64,000 nucleotides of DNA from Paludibacter sp. (GTDB lineage: Bacteria; Bacteroidota; Bacteroidia; Bacteroidales; Paludibacteraceae), in NCBI GenBank assembly GCA_019163375.1, contig JAFLKK010000008.1:124001-188000 (forward strand). Reading direction: 5' to 3'. Below, in pieces: positions 29,246 through 39,231 of the stretch (positions within the stretch are counted from its first letter, which is position 1; each line of letters opens with the position of its first letter). The translations under genes and the position numbers were made by a program. Below the pieces are notes generated by a model. That model worked only from the letters and a program-made list of their open reading frames with translations. It searched no databases and was not told the origin of the DNA.

Positions 29246-30061
29246 CTAGTTCTCAACAGGTGTGGTTGTTGCACTTTTTTCGAGAAAAGTTTTATAAATA
29301 ATAACGCCAAACGAATAGGTAGTAACAACTGTCGAAAGAGCTGTCCAAAAGGTTGATACTCCGAAGAACTGCGATTTCATTGGCTGCAGGAATATCACAT
29401 CATTTGGTTCCAGATAATAAAACTCCGAGTGCATAATGTCAACACTTCGTGCATCAAAAACTTTGATCTGATTTCCTTTATTGGTTTCGCGCAGAATTTT
29501 AATCGTGCTTCTATCGGTATAATAACTAAAATCGCCTATCATGGCCAGTGCCTGAAATATATTTACTTTCTCGCGGGGGAAGGCAAACCGGCCTGATTTT
29601 CCGGAGCCTACGATGCTGAAATATCGGCCAACCATCCGAACATCAACCGAATTGATCTTCAATATCGGCTCGATTGATTTTTCCAAATGCCCCTTTGCTT
29701 CTCTGATAGTTTTACCGCGTAAAATAACTGCGCCAATAAGCGGTAGCTTTATTTCACCATTTTTATCAATTGTATAGGTATATAAATCATTGCTTTCACC
29801 ACCTGATCCGCCCATCGTTTGCGAACTCATGTTCGAAGATCCATTGAACAATACATTTGTTTTTTCATCAATAGAATACACCTGAATAAACAATTTATCG
29901 CCGTCTCTTAAACGATAATCCTGATATTCAACCGTGTCTCTGTACGAAGGAATAAAATTTTTTGTAGTCTGCATATAATTCGTCTCATGAGTAGTAATAC
30001 AGGATGTAAACTTCATAGTTAACATAGTGATACACAAAAGTTGAATAAATCGTCTACGCAT
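29246..30061 (-). CDS. Polysaccharide biosynthesis/export protein (small Wza-like), tandem paralogue
   Basis: YRLRDGDKLFIQVYSIDEKTN, IDKNGEIKLPLIGAVILRGKTIREAKGHLEKSI, FSIVGSGKSGRFAFPREKVNIFQALAMIGDFSYYTDRSTIKILRETNKGNQIKVFDARS; same layout as the 28449-29198 product. Confidence 0.88.
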   Translation of the reverse strand: MRRRFIQLLCITMLTMKFTSCITTHETNYMQTTKNFIPSYRDTVEYQDYRLRDGDKLFIQVYSIDEKTNVLFNGSSNMSSQTMGGSGGESNDLYTYTIDKNGEIKLPLIGAVILRGKTIREAKGHLEKSIEPILKINSVDVRMVGRYFSIVGSGKSGRFAFPREKVNIFQALAMIGDFSYYTDRSTIKILRETNKGNQIKVFDARSVDIMHSEFYYLEPNDVIFLQPMKSQFFGVSTFWTALSTVVTTYSFGVIIYKTFLEKSATTTPVEN

Positions 30062-30473
30062 ACTTGTTGTATTTATTAATGAATTCGAAGCAAAGATAAA
30101 CAAAAAATGTAAAATAGTTGCAGAAATGGCTAAAAATGGAGACTATTACTCTTAATTTTTCGTTTGAAAAATGGACGTTAATATTAAGATTGGATTTATA
30201 CAAATCTAAAATAGCATACCGAACACTATTTTCTCAGATTTTCAGTTATAGCTTCAGCAGTTCTACCCACATGCTATCTTGTTACAGAACATATTTCATC
30301 GTCAAACGACAAGTTGATTTTTTCATTATTTTAAATCATAATCAAAGAATGACGAAATTATAAATTAAATCCATTATTTTTGCACTGATTTTTGCTTTTT
30401 AGGTTTGAACGCTGATTTTAGTTTTTAAAATAAAACACACTAAACCGGATATCATATAACAAATAACACCATT

Positions 30474-31301
30474 ATGACTAAAATAAATTCATGTATTTTT
30501 ACGCTACTTGTATTTTCACTTTTTACTTCGTGTGACTCACGTAAAGAGCAGGAAAAACAAGCAGATATACGCTTAAAGCACATTGAACAGCTTATTAGCC
30601 AAAATACCTTGAATGCAGCCAAAATTGAAATCGATAGTATACATTTATTATTTCCGAAACTGGTTGAAAAACGTAAAATTGCTGCCGCTTTCGAAGATAC
30701 CATTGTACGCAGAGAAAGCTCCCGCACATTGGCGTATTGCGACAGTATTTTACCAAAAAAACAACTCGAACTGGATTCTATTCAACGCAATTTCAGATTT
30801 GAGAAAGATTTATCATTTCAGGAATTTGGGAACTTCGTGTACAAAACTCAACTGACCGAGAGTAATTCCAACAGAATTTACATAAAATCATATGTGGACG
30901 AAAACAGTGATTTATATCTGATTAGCAATTATTGTGGCCCAAAAATCGATCACACGTCCATCGAAGTTTCGGTGGGTGATTTGATAGCCAGAACGGACAC
31001 TCTGGCTACGACGAATGCTGCTAATCACAGTTTTAACGACGGAGGAATGCACTGGGAAAAACTGACGTACAAAAACGATGCAGCGAACGGAGTGGCAGGT
31101 TTTATTACGCAAGAAGCTTCAAAACGGATTAAGGTATCGCTGCATGGAAAAAAATCCTACGTTTACTATCTTGCCGATTCCGACAAAAAAGCCATCGCCG
31201 AAACCTATCGTTTATGGGTGGTAAAAAAAGACCTTACCCAATTGGAAAAGGAAATAAGAAAAGCCAGGATAAGAATTGCCCGAATAAATAAATTCCGCTA
31301 A
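30474..31301 (+). CDS. Hypothetical lipoprotein
   Basis: MTKINSCIFTLLVFSLFTSCDSRKEQEKQ lipobox; 275 codons. Confidence 0.75.
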   Translation: MTKINSCIFTLLVFSLFTSCDSRKEQEKQADIRLKHIEQLISQNTLNAAKIEIDSIHLLFPKLVEKRKIAAAFEDTIVRRESSRTLAYCDSILPKKQLELDSIQRNFRFEKDLSFQEFGNFVYKTQLTESNSNRIYIKSYVDENSDLYLISNYCGPKIDHTSIEVSVGDLIARTDTLATTNAANHSFNDGGMHWEKLTYKNDAANGVAGFITQEASKRIKVSLHGKKSYVYYLADSDKKAIAETYRLWVVKKDLTQLEKEIRKARIRIARINKFR

Positions 31302-31396
31302 TAAGTTTAAGCTTTGTTTTACAACAAAAACCACTGTTGCTTGTTTAATAAAGAAATTCAGCTATAAAATATAATCCAAAAGTTATTTAGAACAAC

Positions 31397-31828
31397 ATGA
31401 AAAAAACCTTTCAATTGCTAGTCATCTGCCTTGTAGTAAGTGCTACAGCAATGGCACAACAGACGTCAAAATTTCAAATCATAGAATTAACTGCAAAAGA
31501 GTTCAAACAAAAAGTATGGAACTTCGAAAAGGACAAGTCTATTAACCGTTTGAGTAAACTTCCGGTAATTTTGGATTTTCATGCCACCTGGTGTCGTCCA
31601 TGCAAAATGCTGGCACCACATTTACAAGCTATTCAAAATAAATACAACACCAAACTGATTATTTACAAAATCGATGTAGACAAAGACCCTGAAATAGCCC
31701 GACTTTTTAAAGTAGAAGCAATGCCGACAATTGTATTTATCGGTGCTAAAAACAAATACACCTCAGAACTTGGATACAGAGACTATCCCGAATTCGAAGC
31801 ATTGGTAAAATCTAAATTCGGACTGTAA
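31397..31828 (+). CDS. Thioredoxin family protein (exported)
   Basis: Signal peptide plus VILDFHATWCRPCKMLAPHLQAIQNKYNTKLIIYKIDVDKDPEIARLFKVEAMPTIVFIG. Confidence 0.94.
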   Translation: MKKTFQLLVICLVVSATAMAQQTSKFQIIELTAKEFKQKVWNFEKDKSINRLSKLPVILDFHATWCRPCKMLAPHLQAIQNKYNTKLIIYKIDVDKDPEIARLFKVEAMPTIVFIGAKNKYTSELGYRDYPEFEALVKSKFGL

Positions 31829-31831
31829 AAA

Positions 31832-32905
31832 TCAGTAAACCGAATCTTCTAGAAATAACTCCATCAATCGCGAAACAGCGAATTGGTCTATTTCGGAGAT
31901 TGGGGTTTTAATCCTTTCTGACAATATTGCATTTTCGTCCGAAATTTTTACTGTGACAAACTGCGCATATATAACCCGATGACTCAAAACATGTTTCATC
32001 GGGTTTGATATTTTCACAATTCCCACTTCGCCAATTCTACTAAAAAGTTTTTTGAAATCATCAGTTTCCATCAATTCTTCAACTGTGAGTAATTGATCGG
32101 CTTCAACTAATGGAAATTCGAACAGGTTTTGCCAAACATCTTTCCCCACTCTTTTTTGCAAATACGTCTGCCCACCCAATTCAATAAAAAAGTAATTGAA
32201 AAATCGGTTGGACACTTTCGTTTTTTTCGATTTAATCGGCAATTTATCCACACTATTCAATTCATAGGCACGACAATTAGGTTGTAACGGACAACTTAAG
32301 CAATCCGGTGATACAGGCACACATTGCAACGCCCCAAATTCCATAATTGACTGATTATGAATCCCGGGATGCGACCTCGATATCAATTCCTGCGCTAGAC
32401 TTGCGAATTCTTTCTTACCAATACCTGAATCAATGGGCGTTTCAATGCCAAACAGTCGCGACAACACACGATACACATTTCCATCCACCACGGCAAAGGG
32501 CTGATCGTAGGCAAAAGAGCAAATAGCCGCGGCTGTATAATCGCCTATCCCGGCCAGTTTCAGCACATCGGCATGTTCTATAGGGAACACGCCTTCAAAA
32601 TCGGTCATCACCTGTCGGGCAGCCTTGTGTAAATTGCGAGCCCGCGAATAATATCCCAACCCCTGCCAGTATTTAAGCACCTCATCTTCTTCCGAACAAG
32701 CTAAGTCGGCTACAGTTGGAAAGCGTTCGATAAAACGAAGGTAGTAACTCATGCCTTGATTTACACGTGTTTGTTGCAGAATAATTTCCGAAATCCAAAT
32801 TAAATACGGATCGGAAATATCCCGCCAGGGTAATTCACGTTTATTAGCCAAATACCAAGCAGAAAGTGTATCGGAAATATCTATTAAATTGCGATTATAA
32901 CTCAT
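31832..32905 (-). CDS. mutY: A/G-specific adenine glycosylase
   Basis: WRDISDPYLIWISEIILQQTRVNQGMSYYLRFIERFPTV...VVDGNVYRVLSRLFGIETPIDS...CVPVSPDCLSCPLQPNC (Fe-S cluster). Start at 32905 preferred over 32968. Confidence 0.95.
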   Translation of the reverse strand: MSYNRNLIDISDTLSAWYLANKRELPWRDISDPYLIWISEIILQQTRVNQGMSYYLRFIERFPTVADLACSEEDEVLKYWQGLGYYSRARNLHKAARQVMTDFEGVFPIEHADVLKLAGIGDYTAAAICSFAYDQPFAVVDGNVYRVLSRLFGIETPIDSGIGKKEFASLAQELISRSHPGIHNQSIMEFGALQCVPVSPDCLSCPLQPNCRAYELNSVDKLPIKSKKTKVSNRFFNYFFIELGGQTYLQKRVGKDVWQNLFEFPLVEADQLLTVEELMETDDFKKLFSRIGEVGIVKISNPMKHVLSHRVIYAQFVTVKISDENAILSERIKTPISEIDQFAVSRLMELFLEDSVY

Positions 32906-33115
32906 ATTATAGAAAATGTATAAAAATACCTTATTTACACTATTGCAAAGTATGTGAATAAATCGCATCTTTGCCCCGCAAAAGTAAGACCGATAAATTG
33001 AGCTACAAAATCTGAATTATTAAAACTCAACATCAACATAAAAGTGCTTCTGTGTTAATTGCTAAATTCCATTCTTTTTTTTGTTTTTTTTGATGAGAGT
33101 GCTATACTAATTTAT

Positions 33116-33123
33116 TACCTTTG
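33116..33123 (+). promoter_or_regulatory. TAnnTTTG -7 element with no ORF immediately downstream
   Basis: tacctttg, with tttg about 23 bp upstream (33089-33092). Confidence 0.4.
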
Positions 33124-33462
33124 CTTGAAAATATTCACAATATACCTTCAGCTTTAATAGTAGAATATCAGAAGGCTCATTCTGCGGAAATAAAACTGTA
33201 AACAACTCAACACGAACCATACAGCTAATTAGCCCGAAACTTGCACTAAGCATAATATATTGAAAATCAGAGATAATACACCTAAATAATTAAAATTAGA
33301 TTTTAGAAATCAATTCGGTTAACATATTTTATCAAATAGGCGATAAAATTATAAGTAATACTGAAATTGAAAAGCTACTGAGGACTAAGCTTATAAAAAA
33401 ATAAAGTTTTGAAATTTCAGAAAAAAAAGACCGCAATTGTTTTTTAATCAGAATAAAAGCTA

Positions 33463-33470
33463 TATATTTG
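33463..33470 (+). promoter_or_regulatory. TAnnTTTG -7 element upstream of HU
   Basis: tatatttg with ttg about 22 bp upstream. Confidence 0.5.
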
Positions 33471-33530
33471 CAGTCCGTTTTGAAAAGCATAAAATATTAA
33501 TAATTTATTAACATATAAAAATTTACTCAA

Positions 33531-33803
33531 ATGACTAAGGCAGACATTGTAAACGAGATTGCAAAAAATACAGGCATTGACAAAGTAACTGTATTAACAA
33601 CTGTTGAAGCTTTTATGGAAACTGTAAAAGACTCACTTTCAAAAAATGAAAACGTATATTTGAGAGGCTTTGGTAGCTTCATCATCAAACAAAGAGCAGA
33701 AAAAACGGCTCGTAATATTTCAAAAAATACTACGATTATTATCCCAGCTCACAATATACCTTCGTTTAAACCTGCAAAGACATTTGTAAGCGTAGTAAAA
33801 TAA
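33531..33803 (+). CDS. HU family DNA-binding protein
   Basis: MTKADIVNEIAKNTGIDKVTVLTTVEAFMETVKDSLSKNENVYLRGFGSFIIKQRAEKTARNISKNTTIIIPAHNIPSFKPAKTF. Confidence 0.97.
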   Translation: MTKADIVNEIAKNTGIDKVTVLTTVEAFMETVKDSLSKNENVYLRGFGSFIIKQRAEKTARNISKNTTIIIPAHNIPSFKPAKTFVSVVK

Positions 33804-33828
33804 TTTTTCACACAATAAATCAATCGAG

Positions 33829-33918
33829 ATGCCAAGCGGTAAAAAAAGAAAAGGACATAAAATGTCGACTCACAAGAGAAAAAAGAGACTTAGAAAGAAT
33901 AGACACAAGAAGAAATAG
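33829..33918 (+). CDS. 29-aa highly basic protein resembling the AURKAIP1/COX24 (mS38-like) domain; absent from the supplied ORF track
   Basis: ATG at 33829: MPSGKKRKGHKMSTHKRKKRLRKNRHKKK*, followed by a terminator. Confidence 0.75.
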   Translation: MPSGKKRKGHKMSTHKRKKRLRKNRHKKK

Positions 33919-33948
33919 TCTTACTGGTCTTTAGTTATAAAGTCCAAG

Positions 33949-33993
33949 AAAACAAACTTATAAGCTAAATTCTTGGCTTTAAGTTTGTTTTTT
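33949..33993 (+). terminator. Rho-independent terminator
   Basis: aaaacaaacttataagc...gctttaagtttgttttttctt. Confidence 0.85.
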
Positions 33994-34033
33994 CTTTATA
34001 AAAAACAATCAAAAAACCAAAAATCAAAAAAAA

Positions 34034-35608
34034 GTGAATAGCGAACTAGTAGTTGATGTGAAAGCATCCGAAATTTCTATTGCGCTGCTCGAAGACAAAC
34101 GCCTTGTAGAGATAAACCAGGAAGGACGAGAAGAACAATTCGCCGTTGGAAATATCTATATGGGCAGGGTAAAAAAAATAATGCCCGGTTTAAATGCAGC
34201 TTTTGTAGACGTAGGTTACGAAAAAGATGCTTTTCTACACTATCTTGATTTAGGTTCCAATTTCAACACCCTTACACAATTTACAACGCAGGCACTTAGC
34301 GACCGTAAAAAGACGCCTGCTATTCAAAAAACAAAACTGCAACCGGAAATTGAGAAAAACGGTTCAATTAACGACATCCTTAAGACTGGTCAGGAGATTT
34401 TGGTTCAGGTTACCAAAGAACCCATCTCAACCAAAGGACCGCGATTGACTGCTGAAATATCCATAGCCGGGCGGTTTTTAGTTCTTATCCCGTTTGCCGA
34501 GAAAGTGTCGGTATCGCAAAAAATAAAAACGGAGGAAGAGCGTTTACGACTGAAACAACTGATTCAAAGCATTAAACCAAAAGGATTTGGAGTAATTGTA
34601 AGAACTGTTGCCGAGGAGAAAAAAGGAGCTGAACTCGATAACGAGTTGAAGATTTTGGTAAAACGCTGGGAAGAAGCTGTCGCCAAAACACAACAAGCCA
34701 AAGGAGTTTCGCTTATTTTAGAAGAATTAGGTCGCACGGTGGGAATAATTAGAGATTTATTCAACCCAAATTTCAAGCATATTCATATCAATGATGCTAC
34801 AGTGTACACAGAAGTGCGTGACTACGTAGAACTGATTGCACCCGAACGAAAAGATATTGTAAAACTATATCAGGAAGAAATGCCTATTTATGATAGTTTT
34901 GGTATTACCAAACAAATTAAATCGGCTTTCGGCAAAACCGTTTCATTTAAAAACGGAGCTTATCTGATTATAGAACATACCGAAGCACTTCACGTTGTAG
35001 ACGTGAATAGCGGAAATCGTTCGAAAGCAGGCAATGGGCAAGAAGACAACGCCCTTGATGTGAATTTAGCTGCTGCCGACGAGATAGCCCGTCAACTTCG
35101 CTTACGCGATATGGGTGGTATTATCGTGGTAGATTTTATAGATATGCACGAGACAGAAAACCGTCAGAAGCTATTTGACAGAATGCGTGAAAACATGGCC
35201 AACGATAGAGCCAAACACAATATTCTTCCGCTTAGCAAGTTCGGTTTATTACAAATGACGCGTCAGCGTGTTCGTCCGGTAATACATATCGATATCGAAG
35301 AAACCTGTCCTACCTGCTACGGCAAGGGACGCACCAAACCATCTATCCTCTTTACCGACCAGCTGGAAAGTAAAATAGATTACCTGGTAAATCAATTAAA
35401 TATTAAAGAGTTTGTATTACATGTTCATCCTTATGTAGACGCCTATATCTCTAAAGGTTTTCTATCGATGAAATGGCAATGGAAACGAAAATTTGGAAAA
35501 GGTTGTAAAGTAATTCCCGAACAAAAATTGGGCTTCTTACAATACAAATTTTATGACAAAAAGGGAATTGAAATTGACCTACAAGAAGAAATAGAAAAGA
35601 TCTCGTAA
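34034..35608 (+). CDS. rng: Ribonuclease E/G family protein
   Basis: GTG start; GNIYMGRVKKIMPGLNAAFVDVGYEKDAFLHYLDLG, GGIIVVDFIDM, MTRQRVRP, ETCPTCYGKGRTKP. Confidence 0.95.
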   Translation: MNSELVVDVKASEISIALLEDKRLVEINQEGREEQFAVGNIYMGRVKKIMPGLNAAFVDVGYEKDAFLHYLDLGSNFNTLTQFTTQALSDRKKTPAIQKTKLQPEIEKNGSINDILKTGQEILVQVTKEPISTKGPRLTAEISIAGRFLVLIPFAEKVSVSQKIKTEEERLRLKQLIQSIKPKGFGVIVRTVAEEKKGAELDNELKILVKRWEEAVAKTQQAKGVSLILEELGRTVGIIRDLFNPNFKHIHINDATVYTEVRDYVELIAPERKDIVKLYQEEMPIYDSFGITKQIKSAFGKTVSFKNGAYLIIEHTEALHVVDVNSGNRSKAGNGQEDNALDVNLAAADEIARQLRLRDMGGIIVVDFIDMHETENRQKLFDRMRENMANDRAKHNILPLSKFGLLQMTRQRVRPVIHIDIEETCPTCYGKGRTKPSILFTDQLESKIDYLVNQLNIKEFVLHVHPYVDAYISKGFLSMKWQWKRKFGKGCKVIPEQKLGFLQYKFYDKKGIEIDLQEEIEKIS

Positions 35609-35620
35609 ACCGAGAACCAT

Positions 35621-35659
35621 AAAAAGAGGCTAACCGAAATGGTGTAGCCTCTTTTTTTG
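35621..35659 (+). terminator. Rho-independent terminator
   Basis: aaaaagaggcta...tagcctcttttttt. Confidence 0.9.
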
Positions 35660-35752
35660 TATTTAAACCCTATGGCTAAACCATCCGTTATGCATCATAT
35701 AAATAGTATACTATAGCTATGAATATTTATAAAATCTTTATAACTAAAAATA

Positions 35753-35760
35753 TACCTTTG
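35753..35760 (+). promoter_or_regulatory. TAnnTTTG -7 element upstream of kdpE
   Basis: tacctttg, 45 bp before the start codon at 35805. Confidence 0.55.
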
Positions 35761-35804
35761 CATGAATAAAACGAACAGAAAAACATACGCTAACACCCAA
35801 AGAC

Positions 35805-36488
35805 ATGGATACAAAGCAAACCATTCTGATAATTGATGACGAAGTCCAGATACGCAGGCTTCTTGAAATAAATCTGACCGCGAATGGGTATAAAGTTGCC
35901 GAAGCCGATACAGCCAAAGATGGTTGTCTGTTGGCAGCCTCAGTGAATCCTGTACTTATCATTCTTGATTTAGGATTGCCCGATATGGATGGATTGGAAG
36001 TATTGAAAAAAATACGCGAGTGGTATACCGCCCCAATTATCATTCTATCCGTCCGAAATTCGGAGGAAGACATTGTCCGTGCACTTGATAATGGAGCTAA
36101 TGATTACCTGACCAAACCTTTTCGAACCCGTGAGTTACTGGCAAGGATACGCGTTGCCTGTCAACGGAGTATTCAGCAGCAAGAAGTATCTATGGTATTT
36201 GATAACCTAGTGATTGATCTGGCAAAGCATATTGCCACCAAGAACAATGAAATAATCAAACTTACCTCAACTGAATTTTCGTTGTTAGCGCTTTTGGCCA
36301 AAAACGAAGGACGTGTGCTTACCCATGTTTACATCCTTCAGGAAGTTTGGGGATATGGGTATACCAAACAGACACAATACCTACGGGTTTTCATTGCACA
36401 GCTTCGAAAAAAAATAGAAGACGATCCTTCCAAGCCTAAATTGTTGATTACAGAATCGGGCATCGGGTATAGGTTTAGTGGAGTATAA
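35805..36488 (+). CDS. kdpE: OmpR-type response regulator, KdpE
   Basis: TILIIDDEVQIRRLLEINLTANGYKVAEA, LDLGLPDMDGLEVLKKIREWYTAPIIILSVRNSEEDIVRALDNGANDYLTKPF; winged-helix C-terminus. Confidence 0.94.
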   Translation: MDTKQTILIIDDEVQIRRLLEINLTANGYKVAEADTAKDGCLLAASVNPVLIILDLGLPDMDGLEVLKKIREWYTAPIIILSVRNSEEDIVRALDNGANDYLTKPFRTRELLARIRVACQRSIQQQEVSMVFDNLVIDLAKHIATKNNEIIKLTSTEFSLLALLAKNEGRVLTHVYILQEVWGYGYTKQTQYLRVFIAQLRKKIEDDPSKPKLLITESGIGYRFSGV

Positions 36489-36530
36489 AAAAAGTTCCAT
36501 AACTACGATTGTAGTTATGGAACTTTTTTT
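36487..36530. terminator. Bidirectional terminator between convergent kdpE and kdpD
   Basis: aaaaaaagttccataactac-gatt-gtagttatggaacttttttt, near-perfect with A and T tracts on both sides. Confidence 0.92.
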
Positions 36531-36537
36531 ATACTAT

Positions 36538-39219
36538 TCATTGCTGTTGCAAATTCATTTGTTTAGACGGGATTTTGATAGTGAAAACAGCCCCTCCTTT
36601 TTCTCCGTTTGAAGCGGAGACAGTACCTTGGTGAGCCTCAACAAACCCTTTTACGATGGATAAACCAAGTCCGGTACCACCTGCCTTTGCATCTTTACCC
36701 CGATAGAATTTATCAAAAACAGAAGACAATTCCGCTTCGGGAAACCCATGTCCATGATCAACAACTTTAATGATTAGATTCTGATCAGAACTTTGAATTT
36801 TCAAATCAATAGTGCTTCCTTTGGGTGAGTGCTGGGTGGCATTCAGAATAAGGTTATGTAACACCTGCTCTATCAGTCCGAAATCTACATAAATTAAAGG
36901 AAAATCATTCGGAATGTGTGTTTTAAATGTAAAGGATTCCAATTCGTATCTAAGCGATTCCGAAACTGAATTTACTAAGTCCTGAGCATCGCACCAATCG
37001 GGATGCGGAGTAATCCTACCCGATTCGAGCCGCGACATGTTCAATAAATTCTCGACCAATCTGTTCAATCGGATAGATGCAATATTGATTTCGGAATACA
37101 GTTCCTTTTGAATTGTTTCGGGAAGTTGTTGCTCCAGCAATGTTTCGGATGATCCCATGATAGTAGCCAGCGGGATGCGTAATTCGTGCGAAATAGAATT
37201 GAACAGTGTCTTATACAGTTTTTCCGATTCACTTATCATATAGGTTTTCTTCGTTGCATTGCGCAACAACTCGCGCTCATATTTACCTATAATCTGCGAA
37301 AGCGACGATTCCCAAAACTGTTCTTCACCATAGGTAAAAACAGTAGTTTGTTTTATTACGATCACACCCAGTGTACTGCTACTGCCTATCAAAGGATAAA
37401 ATGTATACTCGTTAGAAGGCAAAGTATTGGTGAACTTTCCGGCTTTCAGTGAGTTTTTCTCAACCCAGTTGATGATACTCATTTCGCTTTCGGTTAACTG
37501 AATCGTGGAATTCTCAATCGTCATAATTTCCAGTTGATTCAAGTCGTTTTTAATAACAATACAACATTCCAACTTAAAATAGCGATTGATATAATCGTAA
37601 GCAATCTTAATCACATCGTCGAAACCTGATACAGAGTTCAAATCCTTGGTTAATTGATACAAGGCATGGGTGCGTTCTTCGCGTATGCGTATTTTCTTTT
37701 CTTGACGGCGAACGCGTGACGTTAATGTACCGTTGACAAGCGCCACAATAAAAAACATGACCAATAGCAGTATATCAAGCGGCTTCTGAATAAGCAGCGT
37801 AAATTGCGGTGGAATAAAAAAATAGTCCCAGATCAATGCACTCACTGTTGCTGCAAACAAAACCGGACCGGTGCCATAAAACAATGCCAGCAACGATATC
37901 ATAAACAAAAGAATAACAGAAATAACCTGATAACCGACAATATCCCTGACCTGATAACTCAATAGCGACGTTAGGGCTACAATCAACGAAACGGTGAGGT
38001 ACTGACGGCTGTGCGATGTAAAAGGGGGAATCGAAGATTTGGGATTAAACTTATCGTCAACAGGCGTGTCGGAGCCCAGGATATAAACATCAATATTACC
38101 ACTGTATTTAATCAAGCGATTTACAAAATTCCCTAGCTTCAATAGAGATTTAACACTACTAAACCTTGATTTTCCTACGATAATATGCGTAATATTTTCT
38201 TTCTGTGCATAATTTACAATCGCTTTTACCAGGTCATCGTTGGTTACAATGCGCACTTTAAATCCTAATTGTTTGGCAAGATCAATATTCAAATCAAGTT
38301 GCTCGTGATCTTTCGCTGTCAGTCGTTGAGTAGTTTCCACGTAAAGGGCTTCGACATTAGCTCCCATGGTGTAGGCCAGGTTTTTAGCCCACTTGAGCAA
38401 ACCGGCCGAAGAGGGACTCACACCAATTGCCACCAGAAAATGCGATCCCGATTTCCATGGGCCACGGATGCGTTTGTCCTGCATATAATCATGCAACTGA
38501 TTATCAACACGGTCGGCAACAATACGCAGCGACATCTCACGCAATGCGGTGATATTTCCTTTACGGAAAAAATTATTCACCGCTTCTTTGGAGCGTTCGG
38601 GTGTATACACTTTTCCATCCAAAAGTCGTTGAAGTAGCTCGTCGGGGGTTATGTCGACCAATTCCACATCGTCGGAATTTTCGAATATAAAATCCGGTAA
38701 CGTTTCGCGGATAATTACGCCTGTAATTTGTGCCACCGTGTCGGTGCGACTTTCAAGATGCTGTACATTGAGCGTGGTGAAAACATTTATTCCATTTTCC
38801 AGCAATTCCTGAACATCCTGATATCGCTTGTTATGACGACTTCCGGGGGCATTGGTGTGTGCCAACTCATCCACCAGTACTATTTGTGGCTGTCGTGCTA
38901 TAATAGCGTCTAAGTCCATCTCCTGCACGGAGGTGGACTTATATTCTATACTTTTACGGGGAATTATTTCAAAACCATGCACCAAAGCGACAGTTTCTTT
39001 GCGGTTGTGCGTTTCCACATAACCAACAACAATGTCATTTCCCTTCTTCTTTTCATCATGTGCTGCCTGAAGCATGGTGTAAGTTTTACCCACACCGGCA
39101 CACATCCCGAAGAAAATCTTCAGCTTACCTCGTTTGCTTTTTTCTTCTTCTTTGGCTAATGCTGCCAAAAGTTCGTCGGGATTGGGTCTTTCAATTTCGA
39201 AGTCGCTCATTTTAATCAA
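36538..39219 (-). CDS. kdpD: Sensor histidine kinase KdpD
   Basis: GKLKIFFGMCAGVGKTYTMLQAAHDEKKKGNDIVVGYVETHNRKETVALVHGFEIIPRK, USP-like domain, four TMs, HELRIPLATIMGSSETLLEQ, GTGLGLSIVKGFVEAHQG. Confidence 0.97.
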   Translation of the reverse strand: MIKMSDFEIERPNPDELLAALAKEEEKSKRGKLKIFFGMCAGVGKTYTMLQAAHDEKKKGNDIVVGYVETHNRKETVALVHGFEIIPRKSIEYKSTSVQEMDLDAIIARQPQIVLVDELAHTNAPGSRHNKRYQDVQELLENGINVFTTLNVQHLESRTDTVAQITGVIIRETLPDFIFENSDDVELVDITPDELLQRLLDGKVYTPERSKEAVNNFFRKGNITALREMSLRIVADRVDNQLHDYMQDKRIRGPWKSGSHFLVAIGVSPSSAGLLKWAKNLAYTMGANVEALYVETTQRLTAKDHEQLDLNIDLAKQLGFKVRIVTNDDLVKAIVNYAQKENITHIIVGKSRFSSVKSLLKLGNFVNRLIKYSGNIDVYILGSDTPVDDKFNPKSSIPPFTSHSRQYLTVSLIVALTSLLSYQVRDIVGYQVISVILLFMISLLALFYGTGPVLFAATVSALIWDYFFIPPQFTLLIQKPLDILLLVMFFIVALVNGTLTSRVRRQEKKIRIREERTHALYQLTKDLNSVSGFDDVIKIAYDYINRYFKLECCIVIKNDLNQLEIMTIENSTIQLTESEMSIINWVEKNSLKAGKFTNTLPSNEYTFYPLIGSSSTLGVIVIKQTTVFTYGEEQFWESSLSQIIGKYERELLRNATKKTYMISESEKLYKTLFNSISHELRIPLATIMGSSETLLEQQLPETIQKELYSEINIASIRLNRLVENLLNMSRLESGRITPHPDWCDAQDLVNSVSESLRYELESFTFKTHIPNDFPLIYVDFGLIEQVLHNLILNATQHSPKGSTIDLKIQSSDQNLIIKVVDHGHGFPEAELSSVFDKFYRGKDAKAGGTGLGLSIVKGFVEAHQGTVSASNGEKGGAVFTIKIPSKQMNLQQQ

Positions 39220-39231
39220 GATTAAGAATAA

